A DNA stretch of 64,000 nucleotides from Streptomyces sp. NBC_00078 (GCF_026343335.1 NZ_JAPELX010000001.1:4526001-4590000); one strand, 5' to 3'. Shown: positions 42,848 to 51,222, counted from the stretch's first letter. Program-made: numbers and translations. Notes: generated from the letters alone by a model not told the origin.

Positions 42848-44548
42848 GTGGCGGAACGGAGCACGGCTGCCGTCGACGTGGCAGACAACAGCGGCGACAA
42901 GCCGCTGACCGCGGAGGCGGACCAGTCCACGGCCGACGGGGTGGCCCAGAACCGGGAGCGGGACACGGAGATCGACGAGGCACAGGGGAGTGGCGGGACC
43001 GAAGGTCCCGGGAAGGCCTCAGCACCCGAGCTGCACAGCGGCCACAAATTGGCCAGACGGTACCGGCTCGAAGAATGCGTCACCCGTCTGGACGGATTCA
43101 GCAGCTGGCGAGCCGTGGACGAGAAGCTTCGCCGCGCCGTCGGCGTCCACCTCCTGCCCGCGGACCATTCGCGGGCACGTTCGGTGCTGGCCGCGGCACG
43201 TTCGTCGGCGCTGCTCGGTGATCCCCGATTCGTCCAGGTACTCGACGCCGTCGAGGAGAACGACCTGGTCTACGTCGTGCACGAGTGGCTTCCCGACGCC
43301 GTCGAGCTGACCACTCTGCTCGCCGCCGGTCCGCTGGAGCCGCACGACGCCTACCAGATGGTCAGTCAGATCGCCTCCGCGATGGCTGCCGCGCACCGTG
43401 AGGGTCTGGCCCACCTGCGCCTGAACCCCAACGCCGTGCTGCGCTCCTCCAGCGGCCAGTGGCGTATCCGCGGCCTCGCCGTCAACGCCGCGCTGCGCGG
43501 CATCAGTTCGGACACCCCGCAGCGCACCGACACGGAGTCCGTCGGCGCGCTCCTGTACGCCGGGCTCACTCAGCGCTGGCCGTACGAGAACGACGCGTAC
43601 GGCCTCTCGGGGCTACCCAAGGACGTGGGCCTGATCGCGCCCGACCAGGTGCGGGCCGGCGTCCACCGCGGTCTGTCCGAACTCGCCATGCGCGCACTCG
43701 CCAACGACGGGGCGACCGCCTCCCGTCACGAGTCGCCGTGCACGACGCCTGAGGAACTGGTGAAGGCGGTCGGCGAGATGCCCCGCATCCGCCCGCCGGA
43801 GCCCTCGTTCACCGCGCCCCCGGAGTACCAGCGCACCACCTACCAACAGGGCACGTACGGCCGCCCGGCACCGCACCGCGGCGCCACCCAGCCGGTGCCG
43901 ACTCCTCCGGCACCACTGCAGAGCCGTACCGGCAAGGCCCTGAAGTGGGCCGTCTCGGCCCTCCTCATCGCCGCCCTGGGCCTGGGCAGCTGGCAGCTCG
44001 CGGACGCACTCATGGACAGCGGCAACAAGTCGGACGACACGAACAAGACGCAGACGACGGATGGGGGAGACAAGGACGGTCTGAACAAGTCGCCCGTCGG
44101 CAAGCCCATCACCATCAGCCGGGCCTTTGACTTCGACCCGTACGGCGACAATTCCGAGAAGCCTTCGGACGTGGGGAAGGCTTACGACAACACCACGGCC
44201 ACGTACTGGCAGACGGACTACTACCTGAGCGCGAACTTCGGCAACCTGAAGTCGGGCGTCGGTATCATCCTCGACCTCGGCAAGGTCCAGCAGGTCGGGA
44301 AAGTGACCGTCACTTTCGTGGGAGACACATCCGTCGAACTTCGCAGCGCGAGCGCCGACGCGGGAGCGAAGCCGATGTCCTTCTCCTCCTACACCAAGGT
44401 CGCCTCGGGCTCAGGGACCGCTGTGGAACTCAAGCCCGGCAAGTCCGTCAAGTCTCAGTACCTCTTGGTGTGGCTGACCAAGCTGCCTCTGCAAGCGGAC
44501 GACGGCCAATGGCGCGCCAGAGTGGCAGACATCAAGGTGACCAGCTGA
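42848..44548 (+). CDS. Membrane-anchored pseudokinase with extracellular C-terminal domain
   Basis: The 566-residue protein has an acidic N-terminus and then a kinase-like domain (residues ~65-305: LARRYRLEECVTRLDGFSSWRAV ... DLVYVVHEWLPDAVELTTLL ... HREGLAHLRLNPNAVL). Catalytic residues are absent: the VAIK lysine position reads AVGVHLLP, the HRD loop reads HLRLNP, and no DFG is seen. A transmembrane helix (ALKWAVSALLIAALGLGSWQLA) is followed by an outside discoidin-like domain. In M. tuberculosis the corresponding pseudokinase is fused to MviN and recruits FhaA. GTG 42848 follows GGGGAGGCAGG. Confidence 0.82.
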   Translation: MAERSTAAVDVADNSGDKPLTAEADQSTADGVAQNRERDTEIDEAQGSGGTEGPGKASAPELHSGHKLARRYRLEECVTRLDGFSSWRAVDEKLRRAVGVHLLPADHSRARSVLAAARSSALLGDPRFVQVLDAVEENDLVYVVHEWLPDAVELTTLLAAGPLEPHDAYQMVSQIASAMAAAHREGLAHLRLNPNAVLRSSSGQWRIRGLAVNAALRGISSDTPQRTDTESVGALLYAGLTQRWPYENDAYGLSGLPKDVGLIAPDQVRAGVHRGLSELAMRALANDGATASRHESPCTTPEELVKAVGEMPRIRPPEPSFTAPPEYQRTTYQQGTYGRPAPHRGATQPVPTPPAPLQSRTGKALKWAVSALLIAALGLGSWQLADALMDSGNKSDDTNKTQTTDGGDKDGLNKSPVGKPITISRAFDFDPYGDNSEKPSDVGKAYDNTTATYWQTDYYLSANFGNLKSGVGIILDLGKVQQVGKVTVTFVGDTSVELRSASADAGAKPMSFSSYTKVASGSGTAVELKPGKSVKSQYLLVWLTKLPLQADDGQWRARVADIKVTS

Positions 44549-44580
44549 AGGAAGGGACCACGAGCTCGTTTCTACGAGTC

Positions 44581-44691
44581 CCGTCCTGCTACACCTACAA
44601 CGAATCGGGCAGCGCCCTCAATATGCGCATCGGGCCGGGAACGCGATTCACCGCGATCGGGACGATCGCAAAGGGTAATTCAGGACGACGA
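44581..44691 (+). pseudogene. Orphan SH3b-like fragment
   Basis: The + strand reads SCYTYNESGSALNMRIGPG followed by TRFTAIGTIAKGNSGR, closely resembling one bacterial SH3 repeat (NxRxGPGTxFxxIGTIxKG). The frame has no convincing start codon or ribosome site and soon runs into unrelated sequence ending near 44733. It fills the gap between the pseudokinase and sigM genes and looks like a decayed remnant or an unannotated tail. Confidence 0.55.
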
Positions 44692-44793
44692 ATCCCTTCT
44701 CACCTGCCTGGGACGATCCGCTTGACGATCTGAGAACGGTGGTTCGTGCCAGGCACTACCCTCGGATAGCGACGGCGGGAGGGAGGGCAACAG

Positions 44794-45516
44794 TTGGACG
44801 AGACCGCGAGCGATTCCGTCAGCGACCACGATCTCCTCACCCGTCATGTCGCCGGCGACCCGGAGGCCTTCGGTGAGCTTGTGCGGCGTCATCGTGATCG
44901 CCTGTGGGCGGTGGCCCTGCGGACGCTGGGAGACCGCGAGGAGGCCGCTGACGCCGTTCAGGACGCCCTTGTATCGGCCTACCGGGCCGCCCACACCTTC
45001 CGGGGGCAGTCGGCCGTCACGACGTGGCTGCACCGGATCACGGTGAACGCCTGCCTGGACCGTGCTCGCAAGGCCGCCTCGCGAAAAACCTCGCCGGTCG
45101 ACGACACCGAGCGGCTGGAGCAGCTGCTGGAGCCGCACGAGGAGGCATCGGCTCCTGCTGAGCGCAATGATCTGCACCGTCAGCTGTTGGAGGCCCTTGG
45201 CACCCTCCCGCCCAACCAACGCGCCGCCCTCGTCCTCGTCGACATGCAGGGGTACCCCGTGGCCGAAGCCGCGCGCCTCCTCGACGTCCCTACGGGCACG
45301 GTGAAGAGCCGCTGCGCCCGTGGCAGAGCCAGACTCCTGCCGCTTCTCACTCATCTACGGCCGGAAAACTCCGGTGGCGGAAAGGAACCGGGTGAGAGGC
45401 GGAACCGGACGCAGGGGACATCCGTCCCACCGGCAGCGGGACCGCCGACCGACGGTTCACGCGATACCGGGCCGAGTGATTCAGCTGCAGTGAAGGGCGG
45501 AGGTGGGCGAGCGTGA
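44794..45516 (+). CDS. sigM: ECF sigma factor SigM
   Basis: The 240-residue protein has sigma region 2 (DPEAFGELVRRHRDRLWAVALRTLGDREEAADAVQDALVSAYRAAHTFRGQS) and region 4 (LEALGTLPPNQRAALVLVDMQGYPVAEAARLLDVPTGTVKSRCARGRARL). A disordered C-terminal tail follows. The neighbourhood murJ-pseudokinase-sigM-rsmA-trxB-trxA identifies it as SigM. TTG start at 44794 after GGGAGGGAGGG. Its TGA overlaps the GTG start of rsmA, so sigma and anti-sigma are translationally coupled. Confidence 0.9.
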   Translation: MDETASDSVSDHDLLTRHVAGDPEAFGELVRRHRDRLWAVALRTLGDREEAADAVQDALVSAYRAAHTFRGQSAVTTWLHRITVNACLDRARKAASRKTSPVDDTERLEQLLEPHEEASAPAERNDLHRQLLEALGTLPPNQRAALVLVDMQGYPVAEAARLLDVPTGTVKSRCARGRARLLPLLTHLRPENSGGGKEPGERRNRTQGTSVPPAAGPPTDGSRDTGPSDSAAVKGGGGRA

Positions 45517-46436
45517 CATCCACGACGGACATGGCCGGGCACCCGGACGTCGCCGAAATCTCCGACCTCACCGAAGGACTGCTTCCAGCGTCCCGGACCG
45601 CCGACATACGACGGCACCTGGACGAGTGCGAACTCTGCGCGGACGTCCACACGTCGCTGGAGGAGATCCGAGGGCTACTCGGCTCGATGCCGGGCCCGAC
45701 ACACATGCCCGCCGATGTCGCCGGCCGGATCGACGCCGCGCTCGCCGCTGAGGCACTGCTGAACGCGACCGCGACCGCTGCCACGGAAACCCCGACACTC
45801 GTCAGCTCTACTCGTTCCGTGAACGACACCGACGACGGCCACGACAGCCCGCATGTTTCACGTGAAACATCGGCAACGACGAACCGACCCGCAGGACGCG
45901 CGCGGACCTCCACCACCGGACCGGGCCGCAAGGAACGGAAGCGGGTCGGGCGCCGCAGGGCCGCCATCCTGGGAACCGTCTTCACGGTCGCCGCGCTGGG
46001 CTTGGGTTCGGTCCTCCTGTCGTCGCTGAACGACGGGAGTCCACCCACTTCTCAGGCCCAGGGCCGGGAGTCCGGCGCGGACACCTTCTCAGAGGCCAAG
46101 CTGGAGAATCAGGTCGCCGGTCTCCTCAAGAACAAGGGCTCGGACAGCGGCTCCCATGCTCCCCACAGCCTCGGCGTGGCGGGCGGCTCAAATCAGCCCA
46201 AGATCTCCAAGGAGCCCACGGTCCCGGAATGTGTTCGTGAGGGCATGGGACGCACCGACCCGGCGCTCGCTACGAAGCAGGGGACCTACGAGGGAACCGA
46301 CGTGCTGCTCGTGGTCATGTCCGATGCTTCAGCGAGCTCTAGGGTGACCGCCTACATCGTGGATTCGACCTGTGTGAGTGATCCGTCGTCCGCCAAGGCG
46401 AAGGTTCTCCTCAAGCACTCCTACAGCCGCCCCTGA
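45513..46436 (+). CDS. rsmA: Anti-sigma factor RsmA-like, contains an intragenic parS
   Basis: The 307-residue protein has an N-terminal zinc-anti-sigma domain with RRHLDECELCADV (HX3CX2C). A linker, one transmembrane segment (AAILGTVFTVAALGLGSVLLSSL) and an outside domain with a disulfide-capable Cys pair follow. It should hold SigM inactive at the membrane. The start overlaps the sigM stop. A perfect parS at 45855-45868 is read as VSRET in the linker, so a centromere site is part of the coding sequence. Confidence 0.85.
   Translation: MTSTTDMAGHPDVAEISDLTEGLLPASRTADIRRHLDECELCADVHTSLEEIRGLLGSMPGPTHMPADVAGRIDAALAAEALLNATATAATETPTLVSSTRSVNDTDDGHDSPHVSRETSATTNRPAGRARTSTTGPGRKERKRVGRRRAAILGTVFTVAALGLGSVLLSSLNDGSPPTSQAQGRESGADTFSEAKLENQVAGLLKNKGSDSGSHAPHSLGVAGGSNQPKISKEPTVPECVREGMGRTDPALATKQGTYEGTDVLLVVMSDASASSRVTAYIVDSTCVSDPSSAKAKVLLKHSYSRP
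45855..45868. promoter_or_regulatory. parS: parS site within rsmA
   Basis: Perfect GTTTCACGTGAAAC inside a coding region, encoding V-S-R-E-T in the flexible linker of RsmA. Confidence 0.92.
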
Positions 46437-46507
46437 GCGCACACGCTTCGCCTCCGTTCTGCGTGGTATCCCGTACGGTGTCGCGTCTCCGTGTGCCCGG
46501 ACACAGC

Positions 46508-46534
46508 GGGAATGCGCGCCCCTTAGGATCCGTT
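46508..46534 (+). promoter_or_regulatory. Sigma-R-type promoter of trxBA
   Basis: GGGAAT (46508-46513), an 18-bp spacer, then GTT (46532-46534) matches the Streptomyces sigma-R consensus GGGAAT-N18-GTT. It is 70 bp upstream of trxB. trxBA of S. coelicolor is a classic sigma-R target induced by thiol oxidation. Confidence 0.85.
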
Positions 46535-46603
46535 GGGTGGGGTGAGAGTCTCAGAGGGCTCCCACCGGTCCGACGACGCAGTCCAGAGACGAGGAACCAA
46601 GCT

Positions 46604-47572
46604 GTGAGCGACGTCCGTAACGTGATCATCATCGGCTCCGGGCCCGCCGGCTACACGGCGGCGCTCTACACTGCGCGCGCGTCGCTGAAGCCGCTGGTGT
46701 TCGAGGGCGCCGTCACCGCCGGTGGCGCGCTCATGAACACCACCGACGTGGAGAACTTCCCGGGTTTCCAGGACGGCATCATGGGCCCCGAGCTCATGGA
46801 CAACATGCGTGCCCAGGCTGAGCGCTTCGGCGCCGAGCTCGTTCCGGACGATGTCGTCTCCGTCGACCTGACCGGTGAGATCAAGACCGTCACCGACACC
46901 GCCGGCACTGTACACAAGGCGAAGGCCGTCATCGTCACCACCGGCTCCCAGCACCGCAAGCTCGGTCTGCCGAACGAGGACGCGCTCTCCGGGCGCGGGG
47001 TCTCCTGGTGTGCCACGTGTGATGGCTTCTTCTTCAAGGGCCAGGACATCGCCGTGATCGGCGGCGGTGACACAGCCATGGAAGAGGCCACCTTCCTCTC
47101 CCGCTTCGCCAAGTCCGTGACGATCGTCCACCGCCGGGACACGCTGCGCGCCTCCAAAGCGATGCAGGAGCGCGCCTTCGCCGACCCGAAGATCAAGTTC
47201 GTGTGGGACAGCGAGGTCGCCGAGATCCAGGGCGACCCCAAGCTTTCAGGTCTGAAGCTGCGCAACCTCAAGACCGGCGCCCTCTCGGACCTGGCCGTCA
47301 CCGGGCTGTTCATCGCGATCGGCCACGACCCTCGCACCGAACTCTTCAAGGGACAGCTCGACCTGGACGAGGAGGGTTACCTCAAGGTCGCCTCCCCCTC
47401 GACCCACACCAACCTGGCCGGTGTGTTCGCCGCCGGCGATGTCGTCGACCACACCTACCGCCAGGCGATCACCGCGGCCGGTACCGGTTGCTCCTCCGCT
47501 CTCGACGCCGAGCGGTTCCTCGCCGCCCTCGCGGACGAGGAGCAGGCGGAGCCCGAGAAGACCTCTGTCTGA
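46604..47572 (+). CDS. trxB: Thioredoxin reductase
   Basis: The 322-residue flavoprotein has FAD motif IIGSGPAGYTAALYTAR, redox-active CxxC in VSWCATCDGFFF, NADPH motif VIGGGDTAMEEATFL with HRRDTLRASK, and the C-terminal FAD motif GVFAAGDVVDHTYRQAITAAGTGC. It reduces thioredoxin with NADPH in the cytoplasm. GTG at 46604 follows GAGG. It is 42 bp upstream of trxA and transcribed from the sigma-R promoter at 46508. Confidence 0.96.
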   Translation: MSDVRNVIIIGSGPAGYTAALYTARASLKPLVFEGAVTAGGALMNTTDVENFPGFQDGIMGPELMDNMRAQAERFGAELVPDDVVSVDLTGEIKTVTDTAGTVHKAKAVIVTTGSQHRKLGLPNEDALSGRGVSWCATCDGFFFKGQDIAVIGGGDTAMEEATFLSRFAKSVTIVHRRDTLRASKAMQERAFADPKIKFVWDSEVAEIQGDPKLSGLKLRNLKTGALSDLAVTGLFIAIGHDPRTELFKGQLDLDEEGYLKVASPSTHTNLAGVFAAGDVVDHTYRQAITAAGTGCSSALDAERFLAALADEEQAEPEKTSV

Positions 47573-47614
47573 CCCTCCATCCGCCCCACGCACCAACCAG
47601 TTAAGGAGCCCGCC

Positions 47615-47947
47615 GTGGCCGGCACCCTGAAGAACGTGACTGACGACTCCTTCGAGCAGGACGTCCTCAAGAGCGACAAGCCCGTCCTGGTGGACTTCTG
47701 GGCCGCCTGGTGCGGTCCGTGCCGCCAGATCGCTCCATCCCTCGAAGCAATCGCCTCCGAGTACGGCGACAAGATCGAGGTCGTCAAGCTCAACATCGAC
47801 GAAAACCCGGGTACGGCCGCCAAGTACGGCGTCATGTCCATCCCGACGCTGAACGTCTACCAGGGCGGCGAGGTCGCCAAGACCATCGTCGGTGCGAAGC
47901 CGAAGGCCGCGATCGTCCGCGACCTCGAGGACTTCATCGCCGAGTAG
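47615..47947 (+). CDS. trxA: Thioredoxin
   Basis: The 110-residue protein carries the active site WAAWCGPCRQIAPSLEAIA (WCGPC) and the cis-Pro loop VMSIPTLNVYQGGE. It reduces protein disulfides and works with TrxB, encoded just upstream. GTG start at 47615 follows AAGGAG. Confidence 0.96.
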   Translation: MAGTLKNVTDDSFEQDVLKSDKPVLVDFWAAWCGPCRQIAPSLEAIASEYGDKIEVVKLNIDENPGTAAKYGVMSIPTLNVYQGGEVAKTIVGAKPKAAIVRDLEDFIAE

Positions 47948-47976
47948 TCGGCAAGGCCGTCGAGCCGACGGCACAT

Positions 47977-47990
47977 GTTTCACGTGAAAC
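47977..47990. promoter_or_regulatory. parS: parS site
   Basis: Perfect GTTTCACGTGAAAC after the trxA stop, adjacent to a terminator hairpin. Confidence 0.92.
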
Positions 47991-47992
47991 AC

Positions 47993-48024
47993 GGATGGGC
48001 CAACCCTTCAAGGTTGGCCCATCC
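47993..48024. terminator. Terminator between trxA and a convergent GNAT gene
   Basis: 13-bp stem GGATGGGCCAACC (47993-48005 with 48012-48024) and a 6-nt loop. Confidence 0.87.
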
Positions 48025-48041
48025 GTTTGTCCGGACTCCTG

Positions 48042-48659
48042 TCACAGCGGCCTCAACACCGGCTCCTTCTGCACAGCCCCCAGCAGCCGGTCGAGCGCCA
48101 TCTCCACGTCTTCCTTCCAGGAAAGCGTCGTCCGCAGCTCCAGTCTCAGACGGGGGTAAGTCGGGTGCGGGCGGACCGTCTTGAACCCGACGGCCAGGAG
48201 ATGGTCGGCCGGCAGGACACACGCGGGTTCTTTCCACCGGGCGTCCCCAAAGGCCTCGATCGCCTTGAAGCCCCGTCGCAGCAGATCCTTGGCGACCGTC
48301 TGGACCATGACGCGCCCGAGCCCCTGCCCCTGATAGCCGGGCATGATGAACGCGGTGATCAGCTGGACCGCGTCCGGCGAGATCGGACTCGTGGGGAACG
48401 CAGTCGCGCGGGGAACGTACGCCGGAGGGGCGTAGAGCACGAAGCCCACCGGTACATCGTCGACGTAGACAACCCGGCCGCAGGATCCCCAGTCCAGCAG
48501 GACCGCCGAGATCCACGCTTCTTTCTCCAGCGCGGGCGTGCCCGCTTTTACCGCGGCTTCGCCGCTGACGGGGTCCAACTCCCAGAAGACACACGCGCGA
48601 CAGCGTTTGGGAAGGTCCTGAAGGTTGTCCAGCGTGAGCGGTACGAGCCGACGCCCCAT
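48042..48659 (-). CDS. GNAT-family acetyltransferase
   Basis: The 205-residue protein MGRRLVPLTLDNLQDLPKRCRACVFWEL... has an acetyl-CoA loop at FIMPGYQGQGLGRVMVQTVAKDLLRRGF. The N-terminal CRACVFWE with its Cys pair is unusual for GNATs and recurs in this family. It is conserved beside parB in streptomycetes, function unknown. Confidence 0.82.
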   Translation of the reverse strand: MGRRLVPLTLDNLQDLPKRCRACVFWELDPVSGEAAVKAGTPALEKEAWISAVLLDWGSCGRVVYVDDVPVGFVLYAPPAYVPRATAFPTSPISPDAVQLITAFIMPGYQGQGLGRVMVQTVAKDLLRRGFKAIEAFGDARWKEPACVLPADHLLAVGFKTVRPHPTYPRLRLELRTTLSWKEDVEMALDRLLGAVQKEPVLRPL

Positions 48660-48805
48660 GAAGGCTGTTCCTCGCTTCCTTCGCCCGCCGCGTCACGGGC
48701 GGCTGTCAGAGCACTCCGCTCTCTGAGGAGGCTGCCGACGAAGCCGCCGACCGCGCCCAGCCCCAGGCCTGCCCTCACCAGTCCGGAGCGGCTCATCGTT
48801 CGCAT
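48548..48805 (-). CDS. Possible small protein overlapping the GNAT gene
   Basis: ATG at 48805 is preceded by GGGAGGCAGG and starts MRTMSRSGLVRAGLGLGAVGGFVGSLLRERSAL, which has a short Gly-rich hydrophobic segment like a single-pass peptide. The frame ends at 48548, overlapping the GNAT start by 112 bp in another frame. The ribosome site is strong but the overlap and the odd C-terminal half argue for caution. Confidence 0.35.
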   Translation of the reverse strand: MRTMSRSGLVRAGLGLGAVGGFVGSLLRERSALTAARDAAGEGSEEQPSWGVGSYRSRWTTFRTFPNAVARVSSGSWTPSAAKPR

Positions 48806-48909
48806 GGCCCCTGCCTCCCTCTCAGAGGTACTGCCAGGTGGATGCGCCATACCCGCACGCATCGTATCCACGAAGCGATTGCATCGATACTGCCTGAAAG
48901 CAAAGAGCA

Positions 48910-48940
48910 GGCCGTGTCCCGGTACACACCGGACACGGCC
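48910..48940 (-). terminator. Terminator downstream of parB
   Basis: 10-bp perfect stem GGCCGTGTCC (48910-48919 with 48931-48940), about 50 bp past the parB stop. Confidence 0.8.
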
Positions 48941-48988
48941 CGCTCTGTCGGTCCACCGGGCGAAACCGCCCCGTCAGCCATCGGCTCT

Positions 48989-50089
48989 CTAGGCCTCTTC
49001 GTCCTCGGAGTCGTCGTCCAGAAGGCTCTTCTGCAGGACCGGACCCTCGCCGGGAGCAAGGCTGCTGAGGATCCGCTCGAGGTCCTCCATGGAGGCGAAC
49101 TCGACGGTGATCTTGCCCTTCTTCTGCCCCAGATCGACCTTCACCCGCGTCTCGAAACGGTCCGAGAGACGGCTCGCGAGGTCGCTCAGCGCCGGAGAGA
49201 CGAGGGCGCCTGCCCGTGGACCCTTTGAGCGCTGGGTCGTCTGCGGACGCGAGCCCATGAGGGTCACGATCTCCTCGACGGCCCGCACGGACAGTCCCTC
49301 GGCCACGATCCGGTGGGCCAGCCTGTCCTGCTCCTCCGAGTCCTCGACGGAGAGCAGTGCCCTCGCATGACCGGCGGAGAGGACCCCTGCGGCCACGCGA
49401 CGCTGAACCCCCGGCGAGAGCTTCAGCAGCCGCAGGGTGTTGGAAACCTGCGGACGAGAGCGCCCGATGCGGTCGGCCAGCTGGTCGTGCGTGCAGTTGA
49501 AGTCCTTCAGAAGCTGGTCGTACGCGGCAGCCTCTTCCAGAGGGTTCAGCTGCGCCCGGTGCAGATTCTCCAGGAGCGCGTCGAGGAGGAGCTTCTCGTC
49601 CTCCGTGGCCCGCACGATCGCCGGGATCGCCTCGAGACCGGCTTCACGGCAGGCCCGCCAGCGACGCTCACCCATGATGAGCTCATACCGAGCGGGGCCC
49701 GACTGCCGTACGACGACCGGTTGGAGGAGACCGACCTCCTTGATGGAGGTGACGAGTTCCTGCAGCGCGTCCTCGTCGAACACCTCACGCGGCTGGCGCG
49801 AGTTCGGCGTGATGGAGTCGAGGGGGAGTTCCGCGAAGTAGGCGCCCACAGGAGGCGCGGGCACCTCCAGGGTGCCGTTCAGCGACGGCTCCTCGGTTTC
49901 ATGTGAAACAGGCGGCAGCGTAGCCACCTTCGCCGCGGCAATCCCGCGGTCGGTCGTCAGCACCGGGACCGCCGACGGGGACGCAGAACCCGCGCCCCCC
50001 ATCGCAGCCGGGGTCGGCGTCTTCTCCGTAGGTGCAGCCGGGATCAGTGCGCCGAGACCACGGCCCAAACCCCTCCGTCGCTCGCTCAC
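48989..50089 (-). CDS. parB: Chromosome-partitioning protein ParB
   Basis: The 366-residue protein starts MSERRRGLGRGLGALIP. The CTPase/clamp domain has PNSRQPREVFDEDALQELVTSIKEVGLLQPVVVR and LIMGERRWRACREAGL, and the HTH DNA-binding domain has LADRIGRSRPQVSNTLRLLKLSP. A C-terminal dimerisation domain follows. It binds parS sites such as those in this window and forms the segregation complex. parA overlaps by 4 bp upstream. A one-mismatch parS (GTTTCATGTGAAAC, 49896-49909) lies in its own coding sequence. Confidence 0.96.
   Translation of the reverse strand: MSERRRGLGRGLGALIPAAPTEKTPTPAAMGGAGSASPSAVPVLTTDRGIAAAKVATLPPVSHETEEPSLNGTLEVPAPPVGAYFAELPLDSITPNSRQPREVFDEDALQELVTSIKEVGLLQPVVVRQSGPARYELIMGERRWRACREAGLEAIPAIVRATEDEKLLLDALLENLHRAQLNPLEEAAAYDQLLKDFNCTHDQLADRIGRSRPQVSNTLRLLKLSPGVQRRVAAGVLSAGHARALLSVEDSEEQDRLAHRIVAEGLSVRAVEEIVTLMGSRPQTTQRSKGPRAGALVSPALSDLASRLSDRFETRVKVDLGQKKGKITVEFASMEDLERILSSLAPGEGPVLQKSLLDDDSEDEEA
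49896..49909. promoter_or_regulatory. parS: parS-like site within parB, one mismatch
   Basis: GTTTCATGTGAAAC lies in the linker after the ParB N-terminus, read as VSHET on the minus strand. Confidence 0.6.
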
Positions 50090-51159
50090 TGAAGCCCTTC
50101 CACCATGCTCGGGTCGCTCTGGGCACCGATGTGAGCATGCGGCGCATCGTAGGTCACGCCGACACCCTTCAGTGCGATTTCTCGTGCCGCCTCAAGGTAG
50201 GACAGCGCACCGCTCGAACCCGGATCGTAGGTCAGCACCGTCTGGCCATAACTCGGCGCCTCGGAGATACGGACCGACCGGGGAATGCTTGTTCGCAGCA
50301 CCTCGTCGCCGAAGTGGCTGCGTACCTCGTCCGCGACCTGGGACGCGAGACGCGTTCGGCCGTCGTACATGGTGAGGAGGATCGTCGAGACGTGCAGCGT
50401 GGGGTTGAGGTGCCCCCGCACCAGGTCGACGTTCCGCAGCAGCTGACCCAGTCCCTCCAGCGCGTAGTACTCGCACTGGATCGGGATGAGAACCTCCGCG
50501 CCGGCCACCAACGCGTTGACCGTCAGCAGGCCGAGCGAAGGGGGGCAGTCGATCAGAATGTAGTCCAGCGGCTGCTCGTAGGCCTGGATGGCTCGCTCCA
50601 GCCGACTCTCCCGCGCCACCAGCGACACCAGCTCGATCTCCGCACCGGCGAGATCGATCGTGGCGGGCGCGCAGAAGAGGCCCTCGACGTCGGGGACCGG
50701 CTGGACGACTTCCGCGAGAGGCCTGCTCTCGACCAGAACGTCGTAGATGGACGGGACTTCCGCGTGATGGTCGATTCCCAGAGCGGTGGAGGCGTTGCCC
50801 TGTGGGTCGAGGTCGATCACCAGGACGCGGGCGCCGTGCAGGGCCAGGGAGGCGGCAAGGTTGACGGTCGTCGTCGTCTTGCCGACCCCGCCCTTCTGGT
50901 TGGCAACGACCATGACGCGTGTCTGCTCAGGCCGTGGCAGGCCCTCGCCGGCGCGGCCCAGAGCTTCCACGGCCAGTTGGGCAGCACGACCGATCGGAGT
51001 GTCGTCCATCGGAGGCGGTGTTTCACGTGAAACATCCGCCCCCATCGACTCGGTACGGGGACCGGGGACCGGATCGGTCATCGGTCCCGCGATGTTGGCG
51101 TCGGACCGCAAGGATTCACTCTCCTCGACTTCAGGCTCGCAATGAACAGAGCCTCCCAT
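50086..51159 (-). CDS. parA: Chromosome-partitioning ATPase ParA
   Basis: The ~357-residue protein has the deviant Walker A ANQKGGVGKTTTTVNLAAS, Walker B-type VLVIDLDPQGNAS and YILIDCPPSLGLLTVNAL. It segregates the chromosome with ParB. The C-terminus ends DPSMVEGLQ. The frame stays open to 51369, but ATG 51159 (MGGSVHCEPE) is preferred because two DnaA-box-like sites and a parS lie in 51190-51370, which looks like a regulatory region. A perfect parS at 51020-51033 falls in the disordered N-terminus (DVSRETP). The start is uncertain. Confidence 0.88.
   Translation of the reverse strand: MGGSVHCEPEVEESESLRSDANIAGPMTDPVPGPRTESMGADVSRETPPPMDDTPIGRAAQLAVEALGRAGEGLPRPEQTRVMVVANQKGGVGKTTTTVNLAASLALHGARVLVIDLDPQGNASTALGIDHHAEVPSIYDVLVESRPLAEVVQPVPDVEGLFCAPATIDLAGAEIELVSLVARESRLERAIQAYEQPLDYILIDCPPSLGLLTVNALVAGAEVLIPIQCEYYALEGLGQLLRNVDLVRGHLNPTLHVSTILLTMYDGRTRLASQVADEVRSHFGDEVLRTSIPRSVRISEAPSYGQTVLTYDPGSSGALSYLEAAREIALKGVGVTYDAPHAHIGAQSDPSMVEGLQ
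51020..51033. promoter_or_regulatory. parS: parS site within parA
   Basis: Perfect GTTTCACGTGAAAC within the coding sequence of the ParA N-terminal extension, read as DVSRETP. Confidence 0.92.
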
Positions 51160-51195
51160 GCCTTCGGGGTCGCGAACCAGTGAGGCCTGTTCTTC

Positions 51196-51222
51196 TGTGG
51201 AGAAATCCACCTCTGTGGACAG
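51196..51222. promoter_or_regulatory. Two DnaA-box-like sites upstream of parA
   Basis: TGTGGAGAA (51196-51204) and TGTGGACAG (51214-51222), complements of TTCTCCACA and CTGTCCACA, lie 37-63 bp before the chosen parA start. Confidence 0.5.
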
